Source: a virus. Taken from it: DNA of 64,000 nucleotides. The stretch's first letter is position 1; the number at the start of each line of letters is the position of its first letter. The stretch is from positions 1 to 64,000 of IMG/VR virus record IMGVR_UViG_3300009009_000011; one strand, written 5' to 3'. Under the pieces are notes generated by a model. It was not told where the DNA came from, ran no database searches, and saw only the letters and a program-made list of their open reading frames with translations. Both the position numbers and the translations under genes were made by a program. Below, one piece after another: positions 8,802 to 18,525 of the stretch.

Positions 8802-9461
8802 TTATACTCCTGAATTATTTAATATTTTGTTTACTTTGGCAATAAATAACGAATAATCGTTCTCCATTTTCTCTTGACTTTCATCATCAAGAAACATGGG
8901 TGGTGTTTTTGCAGAACTCTTTCCATCAGAGTTAAGTGTAATAAAATAATTACGCTTTTTATCTACAACGTTCATATCTGCATAATGTACTACAGTAAAG
9001 TCTTTCTCAACAAAACCTTTCCACTCTTTACCTTTTACCATGATACGTTTTTCAATAGCACCTTCATCTGTTTCAACCCATTCATAATGGGCTGTTACAA
9101 CAAGATGTTTATTATAATTCTTTACTACGTATAACAGTTTACCGATTTCTTCATTATAAAAATTCCAGACATCAAAACCTCGTTTTGTGTCTCTGGCTGT
9201 CTTTAAAACACTGTCAAGATAAGCCGAAAAACTATCTAGTATTACGACTTTTATCTCCTTGTTTTTTGCATATTCGATAAGTTTCTGATAACATTCTTGC
9301 CAACTTGTAGGAGCACTATAGTGTTTGAAGCGATTAATAAATGGCAACGGTTTATTTTCCATATTTACGAAACCTGTTGTATCAGGGTCCATATTTCTAA
9401 ATGCCATTGTCTTACCTCGCCCAGACATACCAACTAATGCAAATTGATATGCTGTGGTCAT
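8802..9461 (-). CDS. RecA-like / Sak4-type ATPase
   Basis: 219 aa single-domain P-loop ATPase. Walker A is GMSGRGKT (residues 11-18); Walker B is KVVILDSFSAYLD (about 70-82); a polar strand VVTAHYEW follows. This matches phage Sak4-like single-strand annealing ATPases and NTP-binding proteins of crAss-like phages. Paired with the SSB-like gene 1 nt downstream and with the nucleases, it fits a recombination-coupled replication module. Preceded by a strongly folded intergenic RNA element. Confidence 0.8.
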   Translation of the reverse strand: MTTAYQFALVGMSGRGKTMAFRNMDPDTTGFVNMENKPLPFINRFKHYSAPTSWQECYQKLIEYAKNKEIKVVILDSFSAYLDSVLKTARDTKRGFDVWNFYNEEIGKLLYVVKNYNKHLVVTAHYEWVETDEGAIEKRIMVKGKEWKGFVEKDFTVVHYADMNVVDKKRNYFITLNSDGKSSAKTPPMFLDDESQEKMENDYSLFIAKVNKILNNSGV

Positions 9462-9492
9462 TCTTTTTTTACTTATTAAAATTTATTAATAA

Positions 9493-9620
9493 GTTGTAAC
9501 ACACCGAACTACTAACTGATATTGCTCTTGGGTTTCCTTGCGGAACCTCAGTGGTATCGGTGTTCTTTTGGACGGAACTTTGATTATAATTCGCACCTGC
9601 GATAACTGTGTGTTACAACT
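9493..9620 (-). ncRNA. structured intergenic element closed by a 13-bp inverted repeat
   Basis: Arms AGTTGTAACACAC (9493-9505) and GTGTGTTACAACT (9608-9620) pair perfectly over 13 bp and enclose 102 nt. On the minus strand the inside holds a short CGC/GCG hairpin, a GTTC/GAAC hairpin, and an ACTGA/TCAGT stem capped by GGTTCC-GCAA-GGAAACC, that is, a GNRA tetraloop. It starts 20 nt after the stop of the 229-aa gene and lies before the RecA-like ATPase. It may be a terminator-like 3' element or a cis-regulatory RNA; no known riboswitch was recognised. Confidence 0.6.
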
Positions 9621-9639
9621 CATTTGTTTACTAAACTAT

Positions 9640-10329
9640 TTATTTAGTCAGATACTTACGTCCCCAACGGTCTTCCTTAACAAAGTATTTGTTTCCGCCA
9701 ATGTAAACAAATTCATTACCAAAGAAATCGACATAAATATCATATTGGTTGTAACCAACTTTTACCCAGTTATCAAAGATAGTTACCTTCTCTTCACATA
9801 CATCATTTAAGAGTATGGCTAAAGGCACATAACTTTTTGGGTGCTTTTTCGACACAGTAACATCAACGTTAATTTCAGTTACTCGTGGCTCATCTTCATC
9901 ATCAACGGCGATGTATCTTTCGTCGTTTGCAGCAACGTATTTTCCTAACCTTTTTAAAATCTTGTCAAAATCGTTAATAAGATCATACGCTTTAAACTGG
10001 CGTCCATCTAAATGATCAAGGTTGTCAACGTTAGTTTCAACTCTATAATCATAGTCAATAGTTCCATTGCAATCACCAAATACTATAAGGTCTCCCTTAT
10101 AAATATTCTTCAAACTCCTCTTGCGAAGAATCTTAGGTTGCTCGCTTAAACCGAACCTGTTAATTTCTTTTGTAAGTCTCCTTACATAGAAACCATCATT
10201 ATTATCACTGTTTAATACAACAAATGATTTTTCTTTCTTAACTTTTTTGCTCTTGTTATTTGAACTTAAACAAGGAATTATACGCTCAACTGCGTTTGAT
10301 AAATTTGATAATTTTAAATAATTTTTCAT
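9640..10329 (-). CDS. hypothetical protein in replication operon
   Basis: 229 aa. Basic N-terminus, then an acidic middle (DDEDEPRVTEINVDVTV) and a C-terminal beta-rich region (IYVDFFGNEFVYIGGNKYFV). No motif recognised. It is 15 nt downstream of the DnaB-like helicase and ends before the structured element, so replication-related work is likely but not shown. Confidence 0.6.
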   Translation of the reverse strand: MKNYLKLSNLSNAVERIIPCLSSNNKSKKVKKEKSFVVLNSDNNDGFYVRRLTKEINRFGLSEQPKILRKRSLKNIYKGDLIVFGDCNGTIDYDYRVETNVDNLDHLDGRQFKAYDLINDFDKILKRLGKYVAANDERYIAVDDEDEPRVTEINVDVTVSKKHPKSYVPLAILLNDVCEEKVTIFDNWVKVGYNQYDIYVDFFGNEFVYIGGNKYFVKEDRWGRKYLTK

Positions 10330-10344
10330 GTGATACCTTTCTTT

Positions 10345-11313
10345 TTAACCTCTCTTATACTCTTCTATAGAATTGTATTTGAGATTGTTAACAAATGTTA
10401 ATATTTTGGGTTCACCTTCCCGATTTTTTAGAAAATGCATATAAACCATATCTCGTACAGGCAAACCGCTTGGATAGTCTTTTGTACCTGGTCCATAATC
10501 ATTTATTCCTATTAATTCGGGTCTATGTAATACAACAACATAATCAGAAGTTTGAAATATAGAATCACTACCGAAAATATCTTTACGCATTGGATAATGC
10601 ATATTTCTATTTGCGATTCTCTCACTGCTTTCAATATCTCTATTCATTTGGCTAATCTGTATAATTGTAGTTTTACCTACTTTTTTAGCTTCAATAAATA
10701 CCTTTTGTAGCTCGTGTAATATACCCCTTTCCCTATCCCCAGAGGAACCCCTGGTTAATAAAGTGTGATCGAGTATAACCAATAACCACTTATTATGAGC
10801 TATTGAATATTGAAAGTGTTTGATTGTGTCCCGTATTTCATCAACAGTACCAGGACTATCTACGTAATAAATAGGGTATTTGCTGATTACTTCTGCATGT
10901 TTTTTAATGAGATTTACATCATCTTCACTTAGTTTGTCTTTTGTATTTTCCGTACCAGTGTACAGTTCACTGGTAGTTCTTCTCATTTTGTAAGATAGTT
11001 TACGTCCTATCTGACGAGAACTTAACATTTCAAAACTAAACGATAGTACTATTAATTCTTCTTCTTTATTCAAGTCAAATAAATCTGTTTCCAGACTATT
11101 GACGAATGAAGATTTACCAGAACCACTAATACCTGCAATGGTGTAAATAACATTAGGTTCAATACCGCCCATACACGTTCTATTAAATTTCTGCCACCGA
11201 GTTCTTAACGACTTGCTAACTCCTGTTCGTCTGTTATCAATATACTTTAGTATTTCGGTAGTAGGCTCTTTAATATGTTTATATTGTAGTATGTTATTCA
11301 ATGTCTGTTCCAT
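10345..11313 (-). CDS. DnaB-like replicative helicase
   Basis: 322 aa, matching the C-terminal RecA-type domain of DnaB family helicases. Walker A is GISGSGKS (61-68), after the family segment GIEPNVIYTIAG. VLSFSFEM follows, then Walker B LLVILDHTLL and the H4-like QISQMNRDIE. The region SDSIFQTSDYVVVLHRPE matches DnaB as well. The classical N-terminal collar domain is missing or very short. It overlaps the upstream 195-aa gene by 20 nt, which may supply a loader or accessory function. It unwinds DNA at the phage fork. Confidence 0.85.
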   Translation of the reverse strand: MEQTLNNILQYKHIKEPTTEILKYIDNRRTGVSKSLRTRWQKFNRTCMGGIEPNVIYTIAGISGSGKSSFVNSLETDLFDLNKEEELIVLSFSFEMLSSRQIGRKLSYKMRRTTSELYTGTENTKDKLSEDDVNLIKKHAEVISKYPIYYVDSPGTVDEIRDTIKHFQYSIAHNKWLLVILDHTLLTRGSSGDRERGILHELQKVFIEAKKVGKTTIIQISQMNRDIESSERIANRNMHYPMRKDIFGSDSIFQTSDYVVVLHRPELIGINDYGPGTKDYPSGLPVRDMVYMHFLKNREGEPKILTFVNNLKYNSIEEYKRG

Positions 11314-11881
11314 AGCCAGTTAAATTTTCATTTTGAGTAGAGACTTGACCCCCTCGGTCAGCGTCTGCATATACTTTCCATGCTTCTGATGAGAGCCACG
11401 CTGGCATACGTTTCATAAAAGCTAATTGACCTCTACGAGAGCGGTCTTCAACTTCTAGTTTTAAACATTTCATTAATAACTCGTGTTTTTTTAAATCTGC
11501 ACCTACAATATTGCGGTATAAAAGGTTGCTTCGCTTATGATCTACTCTTAAATAATCGTAATTACCGTCTGGTCGTAAAACTCTAACAGGAAACGCTTTA
11601 TACAACTCCTCAAAGGAATCTAGTTTAGACTGAAAAAGATTGACAAATTTATCGGTAACTTCTATGGATGTTAGTATTGCATTTACATTGGGCGGATTCT
11701 CAATAAATTGAGTTTCATAAAGATGTTCTAAATCTTCTGTAATTTTATTTAGAGTAGATGAAGCTCTTAAATATCTTTCCAAAAGTTTTAATTCACCTTC
11801 ATAAGCAAGCTTTAATATTACATATTGGTGAACGGATATTCTACATTCTGTTAAATACTTTAAATCTACTTCTATTATCAT
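11294..11881 (-). CDS. hypothetical protein, possible helicase partner
   Basis: 195 aa, helical. No motif recognised. The 20-nt overlap with the DnaB-like helicase gene means coupled expression. Phage helicase loaders or replisome organisers often sit here, so that role is proposed from context only. Confidence 0.55.
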   Translation of the reverse strand: MIIEVDLKYLTECRISVHQYVILKLAYEGELKLLERYLRASSTLNKITEDLEHLYETQFIENPPNVNAILTSIEVTDKFVNLFQSKLDSFEELYKAFPVRVLRPDGNYDYLRVDHKRSNLLYRNIVGADLKKHELLMKCLKLEVEDRSRRGQLAFMKRMPAWLSSEAWKVYADADRGGQVSTQNENLTGYGTDIE

Positions 11882-11932
11882 TATGTTTTAAGTTTAATAG
11901 GTAGAATATTTGATACAGAATGAAAATGTTTG

Positions 11933-12292
11933 TTATTTTTTTAATACCCGTATAAATTTTATTTTGTTATTTTTGATTGTTATTACAGATTTAAAAACTA
12001 TTTCTTTGTGGGAATGTAGTCTTTGTAATCTGTCTACTGTAGTATTCATTTTGAATACTTCTTTTAGTGCATCAACTTTATCTGTAATAGGTAATACCCC
12101 AAATAAAGGGTATAATTCATCTATTAAATCTAAAGCTAATCGTAGTTCTTTACTGGATGGAGAATTTGTAGGTATAAAGGATATTGTATCCATTATATCG
12201 AAATCATTATCATATTCTAATAACAGTAATTTGTTATGTGGATAATCTTCTGCAAATTCTATAAAGCTGTCTATATAATAGGAACATAACAT
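11933..12292 (-). CDS. hypothetical protein
   Basis: 119 aa, helical, slightly acidic, no recognisable motif. It begins 1 nt after the HAD-like gene stop and lies between that gene and the helicase partner gene, in the same minus-strand unit. Confidence 0.6.
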   Translation of the reverse strand: MLCSYYIDSFIEFAEDYPHNKLLLLEYDNDFDIMDTISFIPTNSPSSKELRLALDLIDELYPLFGVLPITDKVDALKEVFKMNTTVDRLQRLHSHKEIVFKSVITIKNNKIKFIRVLKK

Positions 12293-12293
12293 A

Positions 12294-12680
12294 TTATTCT
12301 GTATTTATGTTTAATGTTTTATTACAATGATAAATAAAGTTTCCATCTAAACTCCATATCCCTTTTACTTTGGTATTACTATTTATCATTATAATTTGTA
12401 AATTGTCATCATCTAGATGCCATATAAAATCAGGATTATTCAGAAAAAAATTACATTTACTTTCCATATTTGTAAAATGAATATTTTCTTTTTTTATTCC
12501 TAACTTATTTACAACTTCAAATAAATCCTCGTGGTTACATTCAAAAGAATATTTACTTGGATCTTCATATCTACTTGTAACAATATGTACTTCTATTCCC
12601 TCTTCCATTAGTTTCTTTGCATAATTTTGTATACTTTGAAACTCTAAGGTATTGTCAAAATCGAAACTAACTTTTTTCAT
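12294..12680 (-). CDS. HAD-superfamily phosphatase
   Basis: 128 aa. HAD motif I is FDFDNTLE (residues 6-13), motif II is HIVTSRYED, and motif IV is WHLDDDN. There is no cap domain, so substrates may be nucleotides, polynucleotide ends or phosphoproteins. It sits 1 nt downstream of the polymerase gene, pointing to nucleotide or DNA-end metabolism. A second, different HAD gene is found at 41469. Confidence 0.75.
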   Translation of the reverse strand: MKKVSFDFDNTLEFQSIQNYAKKLMEEGIEVHIVTSRYEDPSKYSFECNHEDLFEVVNKLGIKKENIHFTNMESKCNFFLNNPDFIWHLDDDNLQIIMINSNTKVKGIWSLDGNFIYHCNKTLNINTE

Positions 12681-12681
12681 T

Positions 12682-14553
12682 TTAAAATAGAGTTAATTGT
12701 GGATTAATAATTAAATCAATAATCTTTTGTGTATTATTAATGTAATAACTATAATCTATATTATAATGTAGCATCCGCATACTTTCATTTGCAGATTCCC
12801 AATAATTATTAAATATCATTACTTTTTTATTAACTTCATAATTATTAGTTTTATCTTCTTCATTACAAGTTTTTAGTAATACACCACCAGTTGTTGATAC
12901 ATAATACCTTACAGATCTTTGTAGTATTTCTTTACTATATATGCCATTTTTTATTGTGTGAAATTCATTTGTAAATTTATCGTCTATCCTTTTGGCAATA
13001 CAAAAATCATTAATATCTTTGTGTTCTGTTATTGTTTTTGTTATAGGTATATTATGTATAAAATAATCATATAGTGCTATCGATATTATTGGTTTATCCC
13101 AACCTCTATTTAATGGGTCTGTACCATTATTAAACTCTTTTGGTGTGGTTTTAGTAAATACCCCTTTTTCTTTAACTTTACCATCTAGTTTTACTGCTAG
13201 GTAATTATTAACATCTCTACGAATATACTTTTTATAGTAAGTATATTCTAAAGTATACCCAGTTTCTTTTTCCCAAGTTTCACAAATCTCTTTATATAAA
13301 TTTTCATTATCAATTAATGTTATAATACCATCTGTATTGGCAGATATAACTTTAAAACCTGCCTTTACAATTTTTTCAATCAACATTAACACATATAATT
13401 GTCCATTTATTGTGATTTGCAAATTAACTAGTGGGTCATATAGAAATGAATATTTGTTTCTTGTCTTACCAATAGCTGCATTCATTATTAGTTTTAATCC
13501 CTCTGATTTTGTTTTATTATTTCTACTCTTTTCTATTAATCTGTCATCTCTAATTTGCTTAAATTTCTTTAAGAATTTTATACCAAGATGTTCTGGTGTA
13601 CATTTATGATTTATCATAGTTGTTGGATACATGCTACCTATATCTGCATCAACTATTGACATATTTTCATTTGCTTCAAACAAACCTGGTTCGTCTTCGG
13701 AATGAAGTCCCCCAATACCAAGTTTATATGTTACACCATCAAAGATTATTTTTTTAGAAAAGAATGGTTGGTCTTTGTAATATATGTGTTCTTTAACCTT
13801 TTCTAATAATTCATTTAGTATTAAAGAATCAAAATGCACATCATCAAATACCACCCAGTCAAACTTAATAAATTTACGTTCTGTTCGTAAATCTCTAAAA
13901 TCTTTAGGTTTTAAACCCGTTACTTCTGAATAGAATTTTTCTAGTAGTTTATCGGCTATACCTGTATCAGATTCATTATATAAGTTTACTTCATAAATTT
14001 TAGACAATTCATGTCTAAACTTTATTGCATTTTTTAAATGCTCATATAACCTCTCTGTTATTAATACATCATTTAAATTATAATTTGCTATTAAATCTAT
14101 TTGGCTCTTATCTACAATACTTGTATTATAAATAGGCATATCTTGTAATTTATGCCATTTAAGAGATACGCCAAGTAGTTTTAATGATTTTTTATATCTG
14201 CCTATTTTCATCAAATCAATTGATTTAAATGGTAGATTATACTTGTATTCAGATAGTTTGTCAAATATTATTCTATTTGATAATGCATTTATATTTCTGG
14301 TAGAAATATAACTTGCTTGTGTACTTATATCAAATGAATTAATATATATATAATTTAATATCTGATTATCATAATTAAATGAGTTATAGCCTATAAACCA
14401 CGAAGAGGAATTATCAAATATAAACTTGATTAACTCCTCTCCTTGGTTAATATCTTCAAATATGATAAATTTTTTAATTTCTTGAGATTTTGGATTTTTG
14501 AAAGTAACCATGAAATAATTTTCAAAAGTTTCTATATCATAGATCCATATCAT
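12682..14553 (-). CDS. family B DNA polymerase
   Basis: 623 aa, a compact PolB with proofreading. Exo I is YDIETF (D6, E8), Exo II is IGYNSFNYD (D62), Exo III is YNLND (D162). Polymerase motif A is DADIGSMYP (302-310), motif B is KLIMNAAIG (354-362), motif C is ANTDG (405-409), and KKYIRRDVNNYLA follows as the KxY region. Length and motif spacing match phage replicative enzymes of small size, including those of some crAss-like phages. No terminal protein gene is seen, so primase-based initiation is more likely than protein priming. Confidence 0.92.
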   Translation of the reverse strand: MIWIYDIETFENYFMVTFKNPKSQEIKKFIIFEDINQGEELIKFIFDNSSSWFIGYNSFNYDNQILNYIYINSFDISTQASYISTRNINALSNRIIFDKLSEYKYNLPFKSIDLMKIGRYKKSLKLLGVSLKWHKLQDMPIYNTSIVDKSQIDLIANYNLNDVLITERLYEHLKNAIKFRHELSKIYEVNLYNESDTGIADKLLEKFYSEVTGLKPKDFRDLRTERKFIKFDWVVFDDVHFDSLILNELLEKVKEHIYYKDQPFFSKKIIFDGVTYKLGIGGLHSEDEPGLFEANENMSIVDADIGSMYPTTMINHKCTPEHLGIKFLKKFKQIRDDRLIEKSRNNKTKSEGLKLIMNAAIGKTRNKYSFLYDPLVNLQITINGQLYVLMLIEKIVKAGFKVISANTDGIITLIDNENLYKEICETWEKETGYTLEYTYYKKYIRRDVNNYLAVKLDGKVKEKGVFTKTTPKEFNNGTDPLNRGWDKPIISIALYDYFIHNIPITKTITEHKDINDFCIAKRIDDKFTNEFHTIKNGIYSKEILQRSVRYYVSTTGGVLLKTCNEEDKTNNYEVNKKVMIFNNYWESANESMRMLHYNIDYSYYINNTQKIIDLIINPQLTLF

Positions 14554-14586
14554 ATTTTAAAAATTAAAAAGGAGAGCAGTACAGGC

Positions 14587-16194
14587 TCACGCAGAGTTAG
14601 TCTTACTCTCCTTTTGTTGTTTTTCTGTCTGTTTCTCTTTCTCCTGTTGCTCCTGAAGCAACTTCATATTCTTCTTTATTATTCTTCTTCGTTCACACAG
14701 TTCCGATGGATACTGCTTGGTTATTATGGTCTTATATGTTATACGTGGATACCTGTAAAAAGTTTCAATTTTATCAACTAATTCTACAAATATTTTCTTG
14801 TATATTTTGCCTTCAGAATTCTTCAAATAAGCATACTTCGGTATCTGTATTTTACATTCAACCTTTTCTGCTTGTGTGTCTGCTATTTCCATCTCACCGT
14901 GATATTTTTTACCAGATTTTATTGGTTCATATCTTATATTTTCAACTTGCGGTTCGACTTCAATAATTTGACGTTTAGAATGTCTGTCATATAAAGGAGT
15001 AGAGCGATGTTTAATTGGTTTATCTATACCAACTAATTTCTTGTTAATTGTAACATACTTGAGTGGTAGAACTTTCTTTTGTTCTACTTTTGGAATAAAT
15101 GAATTTGTAACTATTTCATTACCTTCTTCATCTTTTGTAGAAAATGGCTTATCACTCCAATATAAATCTTTTTCTGCTAAGTCTATATTGTGATATTTTT
15201 TCCACTCAACTTTTTTGCAGTAATCATAATGACTACCAGTTGTTACTAATTTAAGGGCTTCGGATTTTGTAATGCGTTCTATTTCCCCTGTATTTAAATC
15301 TTTAACGCATACAAGTTTTTCCTTCTTCTTTTTCTTTACATCTGGTCTGTTAGGTCTGTTAAGTTTTGGTATTTGTTTTTTCTTTTCAGCCGGCTTTGCT
15401 GGATTATCCATCCATGCATATATTTTTACCTTTTTTGTATAGGGTTTACCATCTTTAGTTATAAAGATTTTTTCCCCTTCACCTATAAATACTTGTTTTC
15501 TAGGTGCAATTGGAATTTGATGATTAGGCCATTTACCCGTAGTATGTTGTGTATTTCGTTTTTTATCTTCTACAGATGTTGGTTCCAATAAATATTGCCA
15601 TAAAAAATCATAACCACATGGGGAAGGTTCTGGATCATTTAGCCCTAATAGCCAACGCCAATCTTGATTAAAATCTCTCCACCATTGATTAACTTCATTT
15701 GGTAATTTAATCCATGCTTTATATAGAAAAGTTCCATATATCAAACGTCGTTGCATTACTCCATTAACAATGACTCGATGTTCAAATTCATCACCAACTT
15801 TTGGTAATACAGTTACTCTTAAATGTAATGGTTTCTCTATACTTTTTTTAGATTTAGGGTCATATGATCTGTAATTATAATTAATAGTACGTATTGCATA
15901 ATTACCTGTTTCTTGACCTGGCAGTAAAAATGTTAAAGGTTTTGTCTTAAGCATTTCCTTTAATGTACAAGTTGGTATTGCTAAACCATCTCTATACATT
16001 ACTCTTTCTGCTTGAGTTTCTTTTTTTAACTGTACTTTTAAAGACAAAGGTATTCTAATATGACTCTTGCCTTTCTTTACAGTTTTTATTTTAATACATT
16101 TTCTAGTATCCTTAGTTCTACCACGGATGTTAGAGGTCTTGCATTTCAAAACATGCTTTCTTGCATATTTTTTCTTCTTCTTATATTTTGTCAT
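14587..16194 (-). CDS. large basic protein of unknown function
   Basis: 535 aa, strongly basic: the first 60 residues and several internal stretches are Lys/Arg-rich (KYKKKKKYARK; DVKKKKKEK), and the C-terminus is a Gln/Glu/Lys coil. The middle has an aromatic stretch (NQWWRDFNQDWRWLLGL). No catalytic motif recognised. The charge suggests a DNA- or RNA-binding role. It follows two short genes and directly precedes the polymerase gene. Confidence 0.65.
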   Translation of the reverse strand: MTKYKKKKKYARKHVLKCKTSNIRGRTKDTRKCIKIKTVKKGKSHIRIPLSLKVQLKKETQAERVMYRDGLAIPTCTLKEMLKTKPLTFLLPGQETGNYAIRTINYNYRSYDPKSKKSIEKPLHLRVTVLPKVGDEFEHRVIVNGVMQRRLIYGTFLYKAWIKLPNEVNQWWRDFNQDWRWLLGLNDPEPSPCGYDFLWQYLLEPTSVEDKKRNTQHTTGKWPNHQIPIAPRKQVFIGEGEKIFITKDGKPYTKKVKIYAWMDNPAKPAEKKKQIPKLNRPNRPDVKKKKKEKLVCVKDLNTGEIERITKSEALKLVTTGSHYDYCKKVEWKKYHNIDLAEKDLYWSDKPFSTKDEEGNEIVTNSFIPKVEQKKVLPLKYVTINKKLVGIDKPIKHRSTPLYDRHSKRQIIEVEPQVENIRYEPIKSGKKYHGEMEIADTQAEKVECKIQIPKYAYLKNSEGKIYKKIFVELVDKIETFYRYPRITYKTIITKQYPSELCERRRIIKKNMKLLQEQQEKEKQTEKQQKESKTNSA

Positions 16195-16245
16195 AATGAA
16201 TCTTCTTCGTATTATTAATACTCCAATTCAAAATATGTAAAAGTA

Positions 16246-16264
16246 AGGGGGCTATTAACCCCCT
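16246..16264 (-). terminator. intrinsic terminator after the 74-aa gene
   Basis: Stem AGGGGG / CCCCCT with loop CTATTAA; the minus-strand RNA continues CCTTACTTTTACAT. It lies 5 nt past the stop of the gene at 16269. Confidence 0.75.
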
Positions 16265-16268
16265 ACTC

Positions 16269-16493
16269 CTATCCTACGAAAGGTACTTCTTCTGCTTCAG
16301 ATATAATAAATTGTATATCTGGGGCTAATTCAAGATTATTCAATTTTTCCTGAATCTCTTCTTTTCTTTCAAGTAATTGAGTTTTACGACTTACATAAAA
16401 CTCTTTGTTTAAATATGCTTGAGCTCTGTCTAGTTCATTTACACGAACTTCAATATCAAGTAATTCTTTGCGTGTTTTTTTATTTGTTGACAT
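16269..16493 (-). CDS. small coiled-coil protein
   Basis: 74 aa, Lys/Glu-rich, predicted single coiled coil, acidic C-terminus. No family recognised. Ends at an intrinsic terminator and closes the metallophosphoesterase unit. Confidence 0.6.
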   Translation of the reverse strand: MSTNKKTRKELLDIEVRVNELDRAQAYLNKEFYVSRKTQLLERKEEIQEKLNNLELAPDIQFIISEAEEVPFVG

Positions 16494-16520
16494 TTTGTTA
16501 TGATTTATGTATGATTAATG

Positions 16521-17516
16521 TTAAGCCCAGTCTGTTAATATAATTGGGCAATTCCATGTATATCCACGTTTTTTGTCTAATAATTGGAATTGCATTTGGG
16601 GTGATTCTGGAGTAAATCCATATGCCCTACCCATTTCATTATATCCTATGACTGAACCGTTTATTCTAACTTTATTGCCACATAAATATTGATGCCAGTG
16701 GCCTATCCACGCCATATCAAATGGCAATACTGTGTTTTCTCTATGAATCCATTTCTTTAACGGTACTTCTATGCCGCCAATACCGCCTTGATATTGGAAA
16801 TGATTACCATGTGAGAATTTATTAATTTTACCATATATATTATAATATGTATATGGCGATTCATTAATTACAAATGTAACGTTTGTATACCCTTGTTCTT
16901 TAAAATAACTTTGTAAATGACTATACATAATATATTCGAAAGAAGTTGAAACAGAATTTTTGAATTGGTTCTTTTTTGTTATTCTTCCGTGATTACCTGT
17001 AGTACATATAACTATTATTTCTTTTAAGTTTTCATATTCTGCAAGAGTTTTAATTCCACGAATAAGTAACTCTTCGGCTAATAAAGTACCTTGAATAGGG
17101 GTCAATCTATTTGTTTGTACTAATTCTTCATGTATCCAACCTGATATAAAATCTCCAACTAAATGTAAAACTAAATTGTTAATTTTTATTCCAGATCTTG
17201 TATATACCCTTAACATATAAATTAATCTAGAGAAAAATTTTTCAGTTCTTATTTTAGCTATTTCTGGATTATATTTATTTAACCCATTAGTTATATCAGG
17301 ATTTACTATTTCATCTACATGAAGATCCCCAAACTGTGATATAGCTGTACATTCCTCTTTTAAAGATTTGTTTTCTTTAATAGTGAATTTTTCCAGACTA
17401 GTTACATTTTGAACTGATACAGCCGTGATATTATCTAAAGCTTTTTTTACTTTTTGATATTCTTCATTGATTTTTTGAAGAGCTTTTCTATCTTGTCCTC
17501 TTGTGGTTGATGCCAT
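16521..17516 (-). CDS. calcineurin-like metallophosphoesterase
   Basis: 331 aa. The N-terminal 70 residues are helical. The metal-binding motifs follow in order: FGDLHVDE, HLVGDFISG, CTTGNHGRI, SHGNHFQYQGG and WIGHWHQY. This is the classical GD-GNH-GHxH series. Substrate not known; phage members include nucleases and cyclic-nucleotide phosphodiesterases. It directly abuts the 128-aa basic gene. Confidence 0.85.
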   Translation of the reverse strand: MASTTRGQDRKALQKINEEYQKVKKALDNITAVSVQNVTSLEKFTIKENKSLKEECTAISQFGDLHVDEIVNPDITNGLNKYNPEIAKIRTEKFFSRLIYMLRVYTRSGIKINNLVLHLVGDFISGWIHEELVQTNRLTPIQGTLLAEELLIRGIKTLAEYENLKEIIVICTTGNHGRITKKNQFKNSVSTSFEYIMYSHLQSYFKEQGYTNVTFVINESPYTYYNIYGKINKFSHGNHFQYQGGIGGIEVPLKKWIHRENTVLPFDMAWIGHWHQYLCGNKVRINGSVIGYNEMGRAYGFTPESPQMQFQLLDKKRGYTWNCPIILTDWA

Positions 17517-17903
17517 TTATGCTGATTTTTTAAGTTGTGATTTGTGATATTTTTTACAATTCATACCATCCCTTAAATATTTTTTACCATTGTGGAGATT
17601 TATTTTAAATATCTCCCTGTCAATTTTGCGTAATCGTTTCTTTGACATTTTTGGTTCATAACATAAAAGAAATAGTATATGAGTGTTCTTTAAATAAAGA
17701 GTCTTTTTTGTAGACACTTTATTCTTATGAGGTGTTCCGTGTATAGGGTCACCAGATATTGTATCATATCCTATTATACGTAACCTGGGTTTAATGCGTA
17801 CAACTTTTTTAGGTTTTATAGGCAATTTCCCTAAATTGATTTCCTTACGAACTTGTTTGATCATTCGTAAATTCTGTTGATTTTGTTGTCTTCTTAAATT
17901 CAT
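17517..17903 (-). CDS. small basic hypothetical protein
   Basis: 128 aa, very basic (Lys/Arg and Gln runs), no Cys cluster. Probably nucleic-acid-binding or disordered. Its stop abuts the start of the metallophosphoesterase gene. Confidence 0.6.
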   Translation of the reverse strand: MNLRRQQNQQNLRMIKQVRKEINLGKLPIKPKKVVRIKPRLRIIGYDTISGDPIHGTPHKNKVSTKKTLYLKNTHILFLLCYEPKMSKKRLRKIDREIFKINLHNGKKYLRDGMNCKKYHKSQLKKSA

Positions 17904-17956
17904 GTTTTAAGATTTTATATGTCGATAGTATGTATCAAATAATATGAATAAATGAA

Positions 17957-17979
17957 AAGGGCTCCATTACAGAGCCCTT
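17957..17979 (-). terminator. intrinsic terminator after the coiled-coil gene
   Basis: Perfect 8-bp stem AAGGGCTC / GAGCCCTT with loop CATTACA; the minus-strand RNA continues TTCATTTATT. Lies 7 nt after the stop at 17987. Confidence 0.75.
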
Positions 17980-17986
17980 AACACAA

Positions 17987-18436
17987 TTAAATATTTAAAC
18001 CTAACTTGCTTAGATCTTCAGATACTTCTATTGATACCTCCTTTGTATTAAAATTAGAAAGTTTTGTTCTAATCTCGTTGATGTCTTTATCGATTGTTGC
18101 GATTTTATCATCTATTCCGGATTTATCTAATTGAGCTTTATCCGATGCTTTTTCCTTGACATTCAATAAGAACTTCTTTTTTCCATTAAGGTTGGACAGT
18201 TTATAGATGTAATAATTGTTAGTTTTTCCATCTTCGTGTTTGCCCTTATTAGCTTCTTGAATAGTTTCTTTGATTGGTATCAAAGCTTCTTCAGCTAGTT
18301 GGATAGTCTCTAACGACTTTTCAACTTTCATTTCTGTGTTATTATAATTTAACACATATTCTTCTGAATTTTGGATAAGCTTTTCAAGCGAGTCTTTGAT
18401 TTTTATTATTGTTGATAATTGTACTCTTTTTTTCAT
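17987..18436 (-). CDS. coiled-coil hypothetical protein
   Basis: 149 aa, almost wholly alpha-helical with two Lys/Glu/Ile-rich coils. No enzyme motif. It lies downstream of the lysozyme gene, and could share its transcript since no terminator is seen between them. Confidence 0.6.
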   Translation of the reverse strand: MKKRVQLSTIIKIKDSLEKLIQNSEEYVLNYNNTEMKVEKSLETIQLAEEALIPIKETIQEANKGKHEDGKTNNYYIYKLSNLNGKKKFLLNVKEKASDKAQLDKSGIDDKIATIDKDINEIRTKLSNFNTKEVSIEVSEDLSKLGLNI

Positions 18437-18525
18437 ACTTATTTGATTTTGAAATAAAACAGCCTGTTTGTTTTATAATCTACATACCAAGCGATTAGAT
18501 TTTATTCCAAAGTAATCAAAAAGTG

